Origin: Roseburia intestinalis L1-82
GTDB taxonomy: Bacteria; Bacillota; Clostridia; Lachnospirales; Lachnospiraceae
Direction of reading: 5' to 3'
DNA: 64,000 nt
Assembly (NCBI RefSeq): GCF_900537995.1
Contig: NZ_LR027880.1
Coordinates: 2,674,001-2,738,000 of the forward strand
Position 1 is the stretch's first letter. The number at the start of each line of letters is the position of its first letter. A program made the position numbers and the translations under genes. The notes beneath the pieces are model-generated. The model did not search any database. It was not told where the DNA came from and saw only the letters and a list, made by a program, of their open reading frames with translations. Positions 55,826-62,413 of the stretch are shown here, one piece after another.

Positions 55826-55855
55826 CACGAAGTACGATTTTTTCAACACAAAATA
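55826..55855 (-). promoter_or_regulatory. LytTR-type direct repeat upstream of agrA1
   Basis: TATTTTGTG (55847-55855) and TACTTCGTG (55826-55834) on the minus strand are spaced 21 bp and both preceded by TCG. TATATT follows 5 bp downstream. The transcript would run towards agrA1 and meets the hairpin at 55677 first, so a short RNA is possible. Confidence 0.55.
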
Positions 55856-55939
55856 CGACAAAACGTAAATTTCTCCCCATCTTAGCCAATCTTATGTAAA
55901 AGCAGTCACAAATTTAATATATCATTTTAAGAGGATTTT

Positions 55940-56524
55940 CTATTGCACATATCGTTTCACTGCAATCTTTCCCATAACCATAAATACTGCTACCAGGACT
56001 ATACTTACATACCCAGCATAAAAATAATCTTGCAGATCCAGACAAAACAAAATGATAAGAACACATACCTGCAATGCCGTTATGCAATGTGTTACCCTTG
56101 CATAATACCTTCTTTCTTCCTCATCAAGCGGTTTATTGATACTTTCCACTGGGGCAAGGACAATAATAATTACCACGGCAAGAACTCCGATCAATAAAAT
56201 CACGGCATTAGGAACATTTTTCATTACAGGCTCATATGTATAAACCGGAATAAATAAAATTGCCATTGATATCAAAAAACAGCCGATTCTACTCTTACAG
56301 TGGCTGCCCCCACTATAGCTTCTCAACGAGGCATAAAATAACAGGAAGACCAGAACAAGTCCCGGTCTCCCCGTCACAATGCCAAATATTCCAGAAGCCA
56401 AAAGGTTTCCTGCAACAACAATGCCATTTTCTATCCCATATTGGTACAGTTCTGCATCCTCTTTTTGCACAATCCCCTTTTGTATCAATATTTCATTTAT
56501 CTTCTTTGCAAATTTAGCAATCAT
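55940..56524 (-). CDS. agrB: AgrB-like peptide-processing endopeptidase, agr2
   Basis: 194 residues with five to six transmembrane segments. Catalytic region SLRSYSGGSHCKSRIGCFLIS has the His/Cys pair. It starts 14 bp after the agrD2 stop. Close relatives appear as the remnant at 49.5 kb. Confidence 0.92.
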   Translation of the reverse strand: MIAKFAKKINEILIQKGIVQKEDAELYQYGIENGIVVAGNLLASGIFGIVTGRPGLVLVFLLFYASLRSYSGGSHCKSRIGCFLISMAILFIPVYTYEPVMKNVPNAVILLIGVLAVVIIIVLAPVESINKPLDEEERRYYARVTHCITALQVCVLIILFCLDLQDYFYAGYVSIVLVAVFMVMGKIAVKRYVQ

Positions 56525-56538
56525 ACCCTGTTACCACC

Positions 56539-56703
56539 TTAAAATTTTCTAAGTTTTTTCGCATTATCCGGTAACTTGTCCTGTCCGAAAATAAACCAGC
56601 AGCAACGGTTCATATTTGTTGCAGTTACCGTAAGGGCAAGTGCTGCCACGCTGCTTAATGCTCCATGACTGAGTCGGTTCATCAATCTTCTTAATTTTGA
56701 CAT
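56539..56703 (-). CDS. agrD: AgrD-like autoinducer prepeptide, agr2
   Basis: 54 residues from ATG 56703 behind AAGGAGGACATACATAT. Helical hydrophobic N-terminus (MSKLRRLMNRLSHGALSSVA...), then NRCCWFIFGQDKLPDNAKK. The CC-WFIFGQ-KLP segment is the expected signal region followed by the charged tail. Two cysteines leave the ring position open. The signal differs clearly from those of agr1, so the two systems should not cross-talk by peptide. Confidence 0.85.
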   Translation of the reverse strand: MSKLRRLMNRLSHGALSSVAALALTVTATNMNRCCWFIFGQDKLPDNAKKLRKF

Positions 56704-56767
56704 ATATGTATGTCCTCCTTTTCATTTGATGAATGCACTATATCATACTTTATGGGAAAATCCGTCA

Positions 56768-56797
56768 AAGTGTAACAGATTGACATTTAAGTGTAAC
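56768..56797 (-). promoter_or_regulatory. LytTR-type direct repeat and promoter of agrD2B2
   Basis: GTTACACTT occurs twice (56789-56797 and 56768-56776 on the minus strand) with exactly 12 bp between, the canonical AgrA-like spacing of 21. TTGACG follows directly and TGATAT 17 bp later forms the promoter. The repeat sequence differs from the agr1-type TAYTTYGKG motif. Confidence 0.75.
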
Positions 56798-56806
56798 GCT
56801 TTGCAT

Positions 56807-58093
56807 TTATTCCTTCACTTCAATTCCATAGAGCATTGCAGAAACCTCAAATATATCCCCTTTATCTGTAAAACTGACCGTTCCATTGTATTTTTCTACC
56901 ACTTTACGAACACTCTGAACACCATGCCCATGTCTGATATTATCTTTCTTGGTTGTTTTCAGGCTTTTATTTTTCTTTCCTGTTTTGCTGTTTGTTATTA
57001 TAAGAAGCAAAATCCCGGACTGGTACTTATTTTCAATCTTTACAAAACGCTGTCCCTCCGGCACCTTGCTGCAGGCTTCTACCGCATTATCCACAAGATT
57101 TCCATACAATACACCTATATCCCCGTGATCAAGCTGCATCTGCTTTGGAATACGAATAGATGTTTCTACTTTTATTCCCCTTGCCTTTGCCCTGCCAAAT
57201 TTAATGCGGAGCACAGAATCTACGATTGGATTATCAGAATACTGCTTTTCATCTATCTGCTCAAATTCCATGCACATCGCACCGATTTTCTCTGAAAGTT
57301 CCTGCCCATCACTATTTTCCACCAGATGATACAGTTCATGCAATTTATGTTTCATATCGTGCTTTAACTTCTGCACTTCCTTATTCTGTTTTTCTGCTTC
57401 TTCATAATAGATGTCTTTATAGTGCATTTCTTCCCTGTACATTGCATCCTCATACTGTTTTTGCACAAGATAATTAAAACGTTCCATCATATACAGCATA
57501 AAATAATCTGTCAGGACAATGGAAATTACAATACTGGCACACATAAGCAGGCTTTTTTCACTGCCAGCTTCCAATGACAAAAGAATAACAAAGCAACAAT
57601 TCAACACCGTAAAGGTAAATACCATAACCAGCACACCCAAAATTTCTCTTGGAAAGTCGGCAATCTGCATCCCTTTCTTTGAAATCAATTTTGACAGAAT
57701 ATACATCACATTTCCACGAACAAAGCTGCATATTACCATTACAAAATAATATTTATAACTTTCGCCCACATGAAAATTCATCGCATGGAGTAACAGCAAG
57801 GCTACAGGTTCAAACAGCATTCCAATACCCATGAATGTCACAATATTTATAATTCTCGTCCACATTCCTGATTCATAATAAAATGATAACAGTATAAGCA
57901 CAATCAAAAGAGTCGCAAGATTCAGATACGGATTTTTTATGCTACTGACAAATGTCCATATAACTGCAGCAATGGTAAATCCAGCCCATATCCATACCTT
58001 TGATACTGGTTTCATTTTCTTATTGGAATGAAAATAATACATAAACACTGCCAGATCAAACAGGCTGATGGCAAAGCGTATCACATATTCCAT
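56807..58093 (-). CDS. agrC: AgrC-like sensor histidine kinase, agr2
   Basis: 428 residues: about six transmembrane helices over the first ~210 residues, H-box QKLKHDMKHKLHELYHLV, N-box YGNLVDNAVEACSKV and G-box RHGHGVQSVRKVVEKYNG of the GHKL family. Intact, unlike agrC1. It starts 2 bp after the agrA2 stop and should sense the agr2 autoinducer. Confidence 0.92.
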   Translation of the reverse strand: MEYVIRFAISLFDLAVFMYYFHSNKKMKPVSKVWIWAGFTIAAVIWTFVSSIKNPYLNLATLLIVLILLSFYYESGMWTRIINIVTFMGIGMLFEPVALLLLHAMNFHVGESYKYYFVMVICSFVRGNVMYILSKLISKKGMQIADFPREILGVLVMVFTFTVLNCCFVILLSLEAGSEKSLLMCASIVISIVLTDYFMLYMMERFNYLVQKQYEDAMYREEMHYKDIYYEEAEKQNKEVQKLKHDMKHKLHELYHLVENSDGQELSEKIGAMCMEFEQIDEKQYSDNPIVDSVLRIKFGRAKARGIKVETSIRIPKQMQLDHGDIGVLYGNLVDNAVEACSKVPEGQRFVKIENKYQSGILLLIITNSKTGKKNKSLKTTKKDNIRHGHGVQSVRKVVEKYNGTVSFTDKGDIFEVSAMLYGIEVKE

Positions 58094-58095
58094 CC

Positions 58096-58803
58096 TTAAA
58101 CCATCCTCCTTACAAACTCCATATGTTTTTCTTTTAAATTCTGCTTATGGGAACGGGCAATCAGAAGTCTTTCTTCATTGTCCATCACTACTTCATCTCC
58201 ATCAATCGCCCTGATATGCCCAAGATTGATGATATATGATACATGAATATGGGCAAAGACCTTATCATCAAGCTGTTTCCATATTTCTTCAGTTGTCATA
58301 TTTGCCTTGAAATTTTCTGAAATCGTATGTATCACTGCCTGACGACCTTTCTTCTCAAAATACACAATATCATCGCAGCTAATACGAAACTGATTTTTTC
58401 GGAACTGAAAGACAAAGTCACGCTTTATCATATGAAGATACTGCATGGCTTTTAAAAGAACGGACTCCAGCTTTTCCACTGTAATCGGTTTAGAAATATA
58501 GTCAAAGGTAATAACCTCAAAAACATCCATAACATACTGAGTATATCCAGTCAGGAATACAAACAATGCTTTGGCATCTATTTTCCGGATTTCTTTTGCA
58601 AGCTGCAAACCATTCATCTCCGGCATTTCAATGTCAAATATATACAGATGATACATTTCTCCATAATCTATAACATGCTTCAGCAACTCCTTCGCTGTAA
58701 AATACACTTCATAAGAAAACTGGTACTGTGCTAACTTATCAAAAGCACTTTCCAGCATTTCTACATCTGTTCTGCTGTCATCACAGACCGCAATATTAAG
58801 CAT
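58096..58803 (-). CDS. agrA: AgrA-like LytTR response regulator, agr2
   Basis: 235 residues. Receiver domain (AVCDDS; phospho-Asp in LYIFDIEMPEMNG; Lys in DYISKPIT) and LytTR DNA-binding domain (FRISCDDIVYFEKKGRQAVI; HVSYIINLGHIRAI). It is in one operon with agrC2. By position it should act on the GTTACACTT repeats before agrD2. Confidence 0.92.
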   Translation of the reverse strand: MLNIAVCDDSRTDVEMLESAFDKLAQYQFSYEVYFTAKELLKHVIDYGEMYHLYIFDIEMPEMNGLQLAKEIRKIDAKALFVFLTGYTQYVMDVFEVITFDYISKPITVEKLESVLLKAMQYLHMIKRDFVFQFRKNQFRISCDDIVYFEKKGRQAVIHTISENFKANMTTEEIWKQLDDKVFAHIHVSYIINLGHIRAIDGDEVVMDNEERLLIARSHKQNLKEKHMEFVRRMV

Positions 58804-58847
58804 AACACTTCCTCCTTTTCGAGCTTGGAAGCAGGAAGCACTTCAAT

Positions 58848-59183
58848 TTATCTAATCAACTTAGATAAATACGCCAGCACACGGTCAAAAAAATCATTTC
58901 TCTGCTCTTTTGTGCTGTTCGCAACATAGTAATCCAAATTAAAATCTTTTATGTTGCTGCTCTCGCCTGTTATAAGATATGTAGGATCAATTCCATATTT
59001 ATGATAGAGTGTCAATACTTTATCTACAGATATTCCAGTTACACCTGCTTCAAGTTTTCGATAATGTTCTACTGTAACACCCAATACATCCGCAATTTCT
59101 GACTTTTCAAGGTTCATATTCAGTCTTGCCTCTCTTAGTCTCTTTCCTATCTGTATATTGGCATCTTTTCTTCCTGTGTCCAA
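58848..59183 (-). CDS. XRE-family regulator upstream of agr2
   Basis: The most likely start is TTG 59183 (AAGAGGTG upstream), though the frame is open to 59255. Helix-turn-helix: IGKRLREARLNMNLEKSEIA then DVLGVTVEHYRKLEAGVTGI. It lies 45 bp upstream of agrA2 and may set the basal level of agr2. Confidence 0.82.
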   Translation of the reverse strand: MDTGRKDANIQIGKRLREARLNMNLEKSEIADVLGVTVEHYRKLEAGVTGISVDKVLTLYHKYGIDPTYLITGESSNIKDFNLDYYVANSTKEQRNDFFDRVLAYLSKLIR

Positions 59184-59301
59184 GATTTTGCACCTCTTTT
59201 CCATGTTAATCATATCAATGGGACTTTGATTCTCATAGTCCAGAAAACAACCCAACGCACATCATTTTATGCTCGTAAGTAGGTTAATTTGTGCTTTTAT
59301 T

Positions 59302-59334
59302 AAAAAAACGAATGGCACATCTGATACCATTCGT
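59302..59334 (-). terminator. Intrinsic terminator
   Basis: On the minus strand ACGAATGG and CCATTCGT pair around an 11-base loop and are followed by seven Ts. It would end a short minus-strand transcript upstream of the XRE gene. Confidence 0.65.
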
Positions 59335-59550
59335 CTTTATCTGCTTTATATTCTGTTGTAAATCCTATTAGCGGACGTTTTTTGGCTATTTATCATATCC
59401 ATCACTGCATTTCTTTTACTCTGACATCCACTGTATTTTTAAAATTTTCAATCTGATGTGAATACTGTTCATTCATAAGTGTGGAATGAATCATAAAATC
59501 CGCTGTCGCAATATTATTAGCAATCGGTATAGCAAAAATATATAAGAAAC

Positions 59551-59600
59551 TGCAACGGACAGAGAATATTTACACACTTTCTGCCCGTTGCAATTTTTGT
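59551..59600 (+). terminator. Hairpin, possible terminator
   Basis: TGCAACGGACAGA pairs with TCTGCCCGTTGCA with one mismatch around a loop of ~15 bases. A T-rich tract follows on the plus strand. It insulates the peptide genes at 59683 from upstream sequence. Confidence 0.55.
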
Positions 59601-59613
59601 CTATTTATTTTTT

Positions 59614-59651
59614 TATTTTGGCAAGTAATATCCCCCTTCGTGTTTTATAAT
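59614..59651 (+). promoter_or_regulatory. Promoter of tandem peptides with weak LytTR-type repeat
   Basis: TATTTTGGC (59614-59622) and CCCTTCGTG (59634-59642) are 20 bp apart and match the agr1-type repeat loosely; TATAAT follows at 59646-59651. No good -35 exists at 17 bp, so an activator is likely. A degenerate match; weaker than the sites at 47.8, 52.2 and 55.8 kb. Confidence 0.4.
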
Positions 59652-59682
59652 GACAGCGTAAACAGAAAGGAGATGAACTTCC

Positions 59683-59766
59683 ATGAGAAACAAATTCCAC
59701 AACTTTATTGAAAACTTACTTAGCTTTTATGCAAACTTTTTCACACACAGATTTTACCCTATGTAA
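59683..59766 (+). CDS. Small amphipathic peptide A, 27 aa
   Basis: ATG behind AAAGGAGATGAACTTCC. Sequence starts MRNKFHNFIENLLSFYANFF and ends THRFYPM. It has 19 of 27 residues in common with the next frame, and hydrophobic residues at 5, 8, 9, 12, 13, 16, 19 and 20 form one face of a helix. No signal peptide. It may be a phenol-soluble-modulin-like secreted peptide or a membrane-active type I toxin. The duplicated, conserved frame with a ribosome binding site argues that it is translated. Confidence 0.6.
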   Translation: MRNKFHNFIENLLSFYANFFTHRFYPM

Positions 59767-59843
59767 TATGCAGTTGTCCCACAAACAGATCTTGCAGAAC
59801 ATTATGGTAATAGCCATAGGAAAACGAAAGAAGATAAACTTCC

Positions 59844-59927
59844 ATGAAAAATAAACTTCACAACTTTATTGAAAATATACTTAGCTTTTATGCAACTTTC
59901 TTCACAAGAGGATTTTATCGTTTTTAA
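59844..59927 (+). CDS. Small amphipathic peptide B, 27 aa
   Basis: Paralogue of peptide A, 161 bp downstream: MKNKLHNFIENILSFYATFF, ending TRGFYRF. The upstream AAGAAGATAAACTTCC is a weaker ribosome binding site. Nucleotide similarity covers the leader and first two thirds, so it arose by tandem duplication and then diverged at the C-terminus. It ends 4 bp before the convergent MmcQ/YjbR-like gene. Confidence 0.6.
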   Translation: MKNKLHNFIENILSFYATFFTRGFYRF

Positions 59928-59930
59928 ATA

Positions 59931-60305
59931 TCATTCAATACTTTCCTCGATTCGCCCATCCGTCAAATCATAACTCATATCAAGAAAATCTAATATCTTT
60001 GCCTCCTGGACTGTCCCATCCAGAAGAATTGTGATCCAATTACTTTTATCCATGTGATATCCCGGCAGGAAGCCTTTCATGTGTGTCATAACACTTATCA
60101 TATCCGGCTTACATTTTACAACCATAATATCAACCCTATCTTTTGTATCCAATCCGATTTTAAAGCCTTCCAAATTCATAAATACTGCATACCATTTTCC
60201 ATTGTCATTACGAAGTATTGCACTATCTGGTAAATCATTCCACAGATATTCTGGAATTGTTCCATATTGTTTTTTTACATATTGAAATATAGTGTCTCTG
60301 TACAT
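59931..60305 (-). CDS. MmcQ/YjbR family protein
   Basis: 124 residues. The pattern KQYGTIPEYLWNDLPDSAIL, RNDNGKWYAVFMNL and CKPDMISVMTHMKGFLPGYH is typical of MmcQ/YjbR (CyaY-like fold) proteins, often annotated as DNA-binding. It is convergent with the peptide genes. No link to signalling is apparent. Confidence 0.85.
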   Translation of the reverse strand: MYRDTIFQYVKKQYGTIPEYLWNDLPDSAILRNDNGKWYAVFMNLEGFKIGLDTKDRVDIMVVKCKPDMISVMTHMKGFLPGYHMDKSNWITILLDGTVQEAKILDFLDMSYDLTDGRIEESIE

Positions 60306-60411
60306 ACTGTGTATACCTCTGATCCTGTAATTTCATATTTGAATATAATCATATCATATTTTCCTCATATACAGTTATTTAAGATTTAGCGTATTACTAT
60401 TGGAATGCTCA

Positions 60412-60465
60412 AAATAAAAAGATGCAGAAATGTATAATTGTTGATAATATACATCTCTGCATCTT
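60412..60465 (-). terminator. Intrinsic terminator of short 60.5-kb transcript
   Basis: On the minus strand AAGATGCAGA and TCTGCATCTT form a 10-bp stem with internal pairing ATGTATA/TATACAT and are followed by TTTATTTT. It lies ~60 bases beyond the stop of the 16-residue frame. Confidence 0.75.
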
Positions 60466-60525
60466 TGGGATTTTAACTTTCATGTACAGCATATTCCGCA
60501 CTAATATGGAGGAATATTATCCTAT

Positions 60526-60576
60526 TTAAGTTTCATACGGCACACCATACATAGAATAATTAGAATTAACCTGCAT
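60526..60576 (-). CDS. Short peptide frame, 16 aa
   Basis: MQVNSNYSMYGVPYET from ATG 60576, with a modest GAGAG site upstream. Its N-terminus resembles the starts of the proteins at 50178 and 50775 (NYS motif). It is framed by a LytTR-like repeat and a terminator, so it may be a peptide gene or the truncated start of a third paralogue. Confidence 0.35.
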   Translation of the reverse strand: MQVNSNYSMYGVPYET

Positions 60577-60640
60577 GATGCAAATTCTCTCTATTTTTCT
60601 TTTTTATCGACAAGCATCTAATAATATTTCACATTTTCTG

Positions 60641-60669
60641 CCAGAAATAATACTTTTTGTCCCAAAAGC
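60641..60669 (-). promoter_or_regulatory. Degenerate LytTR-type repeat
   Basis: On the minus strand GCTTTTGGG (60661-60669) and TATTTCTGG (60641-60649) are 20 bp apart. The following AGATGCTTGTCGATAAAAAAG leader is shared with the agrD1 promoter, which supports a common origin although the repeats have drifted. Confidence 0.4.
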
Positions 60670-60706
60670 AAAAAAGACTTGCTACTCTGAAAAGATTTTC
60701 TTATAT

Positions 60707-62413
60707 TTATTCTGCTTTTTCCAACATAACATTTAGTTCATCACTTTTCCCTACCAAATCATCATATCTCCCTAAATCTGCAACCACTCCCTCCTTCAGT
60801 ACAACGATCTGATCCACTTTGCTCAATACCTCTTTCTTATGTGTTATCACTATCACTGTTTTGTCTTTTAGCCGAGTATCAAGCAGTCCGTTTATCTGCT
60901 GTTCTGAATAAGCATCTGTGTTTGAAGTAGCTTCATCAAATATAATAATCGGCTTGTCATGCACCAATGCCCTTGCAAGGGCTATTTTCTGCTTTTGCCC
61001 GCCGGAGAGCATTGCCCCATTCTGTCCTACCACATGATCTAAGGAAACCTCTTTTATAAAATCTTCAAGTCCGCTGTCCTTGCAGGCAGCTTCTATCACC
61101 GTATCATCTATTTGTTTATCCAGACAGATATTATTCCTTATTGTGTCATTGAATAAATAGATTTGTTGGCTCACAACTGATACCATATTTCGGTATTCTG
61201 GCAATGGCAGCTCTGAAATATTTTCTGCTCCCAACAGTATTTCACCACTTGTCGGCTCATACATTCTCGTAAGAAGATTGATGATTGTCGTCTTTCCCGA
61301 ACCATTGCGCCCAATTATAGCTGTCTTGCTGGATTTTGCAAATAATATATCAATATTCTTCAAAATGCACTTATCCCTTTCATACACAAAAGAAACCTTC
61401 TGCAATCTCAAATCATTTGGACATAGATCCGTTTTCTTTCCATTATCCGTTTCTTCTTCCAATTCCATAAACGCATAATATCTTTTTGTTGACGGAATAA
61501 TCCCTGATAACAGGTATCCTATATTTAGGATTGCAGAAATCGGTCCGGTAACATAAGCACTATATGTAATGAAAGCGAACACACTACCTACTGAAAGTTT
61601 CATATCAAACACTAAATTTGCGCCCAGTATATATAACAATGTAGAAAGAAACTGTACCATGATACTATCTATTATCGTATTCCACTGCCCTAACATATTC
61701 ATCTGCTTTTGTTTCTCTATAATATTGTTCTGGTTAAGTACAAACTCCTCATGCTTTTTATCCAAGATATTAAACAGCTTGACTTCTCGTACCCCTCCAA
61801 CAGTATCTCCAAACCATTTTGCGTACTCCTGATTCCTTTTTATGAACTCGTCCATAATCTGTTTTTGCTTTTTTGCAAAGTATTTCATTACCACACACTT
61901 AATAGGTATAAACAGAAGAACCAGTACCGTCATTCTGAAATCTATTATGAATAAACCTATTATGCCGCCTGTCATGCTAAACGCCTGCGTAATTACGAAA
62001 AAAACACTGCTGTCAGCAATAGATGTCATCTGGTTAATATCCGTGTTGATATTATTCAAAGTCTCCGCATAGTTTGTGTTATTGAAATAGTTTACCCGCA
62101 GCTTCATAAGATGTGAAAAAGACTGTTCCGAAAGAAAATATTGTATCTTTGCTGAAATATCTACACGTTTCTTTTCCTTGACTATATCTATGAGGGAATT
62201 TATAGTGTAGATTACCATAGACACCAAGACCAGCTCTATCAATAATTTCTTATTTCCGCCAATAAAGCCATCGTCCATGATTCGCCTGCTGATCAGCGGA
62301 ACGCATAGATTTAACCCGGTAGAAACAAGCAAACAACCGACAATTACAACTATTGTTTTTTTGTATCTGCCTAGTAACAGAAGTAATCTTTTTACAGCCT
62401 CTTTGTTATCCAT
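60707..62413 (-). CDS. ABC transporter, fused permease-ATPase (peptide exporter type)
   Basis: 568 residues. Six transmembrane helices (residues ~18-300) are followed by the nucleotide-binding domain: Walker A IGRNGSGKTTIINL, Q-loop VVSQQIYLF, signature LSGGQKQKIALARAL, Walker B IIIFDEATS, and H-loop VIVITHK. No N-terminal C39 peptidase. It belongs to the exporter class that moves lipids or peptides. Its start overlaps the stop of the S8-like gene by 8 bp, so the two form a unit. It may export a modified peptide or the 27-residue peptides. Confidence 0.92.
   Translation of the reverse strand: MDNKEAVKRLLLLLGRYKKTIVVIVGCLLVSTGLNLCVPLISRRIMDDGFIGGNKKLLIELVLVSMVIYTINSLIDIVKEKKRVDISAKIQYFLSEQSFSHLMKLRVNYFNNTNYAETLNNINTDINQMTSIADSSVFFVITQAFSMTGGIIGLFIIDFRMTVLVLLFIPIKCVVMKYFAKKQKQIMDEFIKRNQEYAKWFGDTVGGVREVKLFNILDKKHEEFVLNQNNIIEKQKQMNMLGQWNTIIDSIMVQFLSTLLYILGANLVFDMKLSVGSVFAFITYSAYVTGPISAILNIGYLLSGIIPSTKRYYAFMELEEETDNGKKTDLCPNDLRLQKVSFVYERDKCILKNIDILFAKSSKTAIIGRNGSGKTTIINLLTRMYEPTSGEILLGAENISELPLPEYRNMVSVVSQQIYLFNDTIRNNICLDKQIDDTVIEAACKDSGLEDFIKEVSLDHVVGQNGAMLSGGQKQKIALARALVHDKPIIIFDEATSNTDAYSEQQINGLLDTRLKDKTVIVITHKKEVLSKVDQIVVLKEGVVADLGRYDDLVGKSDELNVMLEKAE

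Larger units (their letters stand above)
55578..55939. other. Intergenic region between agrB2 and agrA1
   Basis: About 360 bases without a credible gene. It holds the terminator-like hairpin at 55677 and the LytTR repeat at 55826. Between them only tiny frames occur (for example MVMVK). Confidence 0.5.
59256..59682. other. Intergenic region between XRE gene and peptide genes
   Basis: No clear gene. A minus-strand terminator lies at 59302-59334 and a hairpin TGCAACGG/CCGTTGCA at 59551-59592. Between them the minus strand keeps a short open frame ending ...NFKNTVDVRVKEMQ without a proper start, which looks like a decayed gene. The right end holds the promoter of the peptide genes. Confidence 0.45.
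60306..60706. other. Intergenic region with short transcript unit
   Basis: Contains a degenerate LytTR repeat, the shared leader AGATGCTTGTCGATA, a 16-residue frame and a terminator, all on the minus strand (given separately). Nothing larger is coded. Confidence 0.5.

Noticed and set aside
59380..59540. Small minus-strand gene ending NFKNTVDVRVKEMQ
   Set aside because: No start codon with ribosome binding site; upstream stop and hairpin suggest a decayed gene at most.
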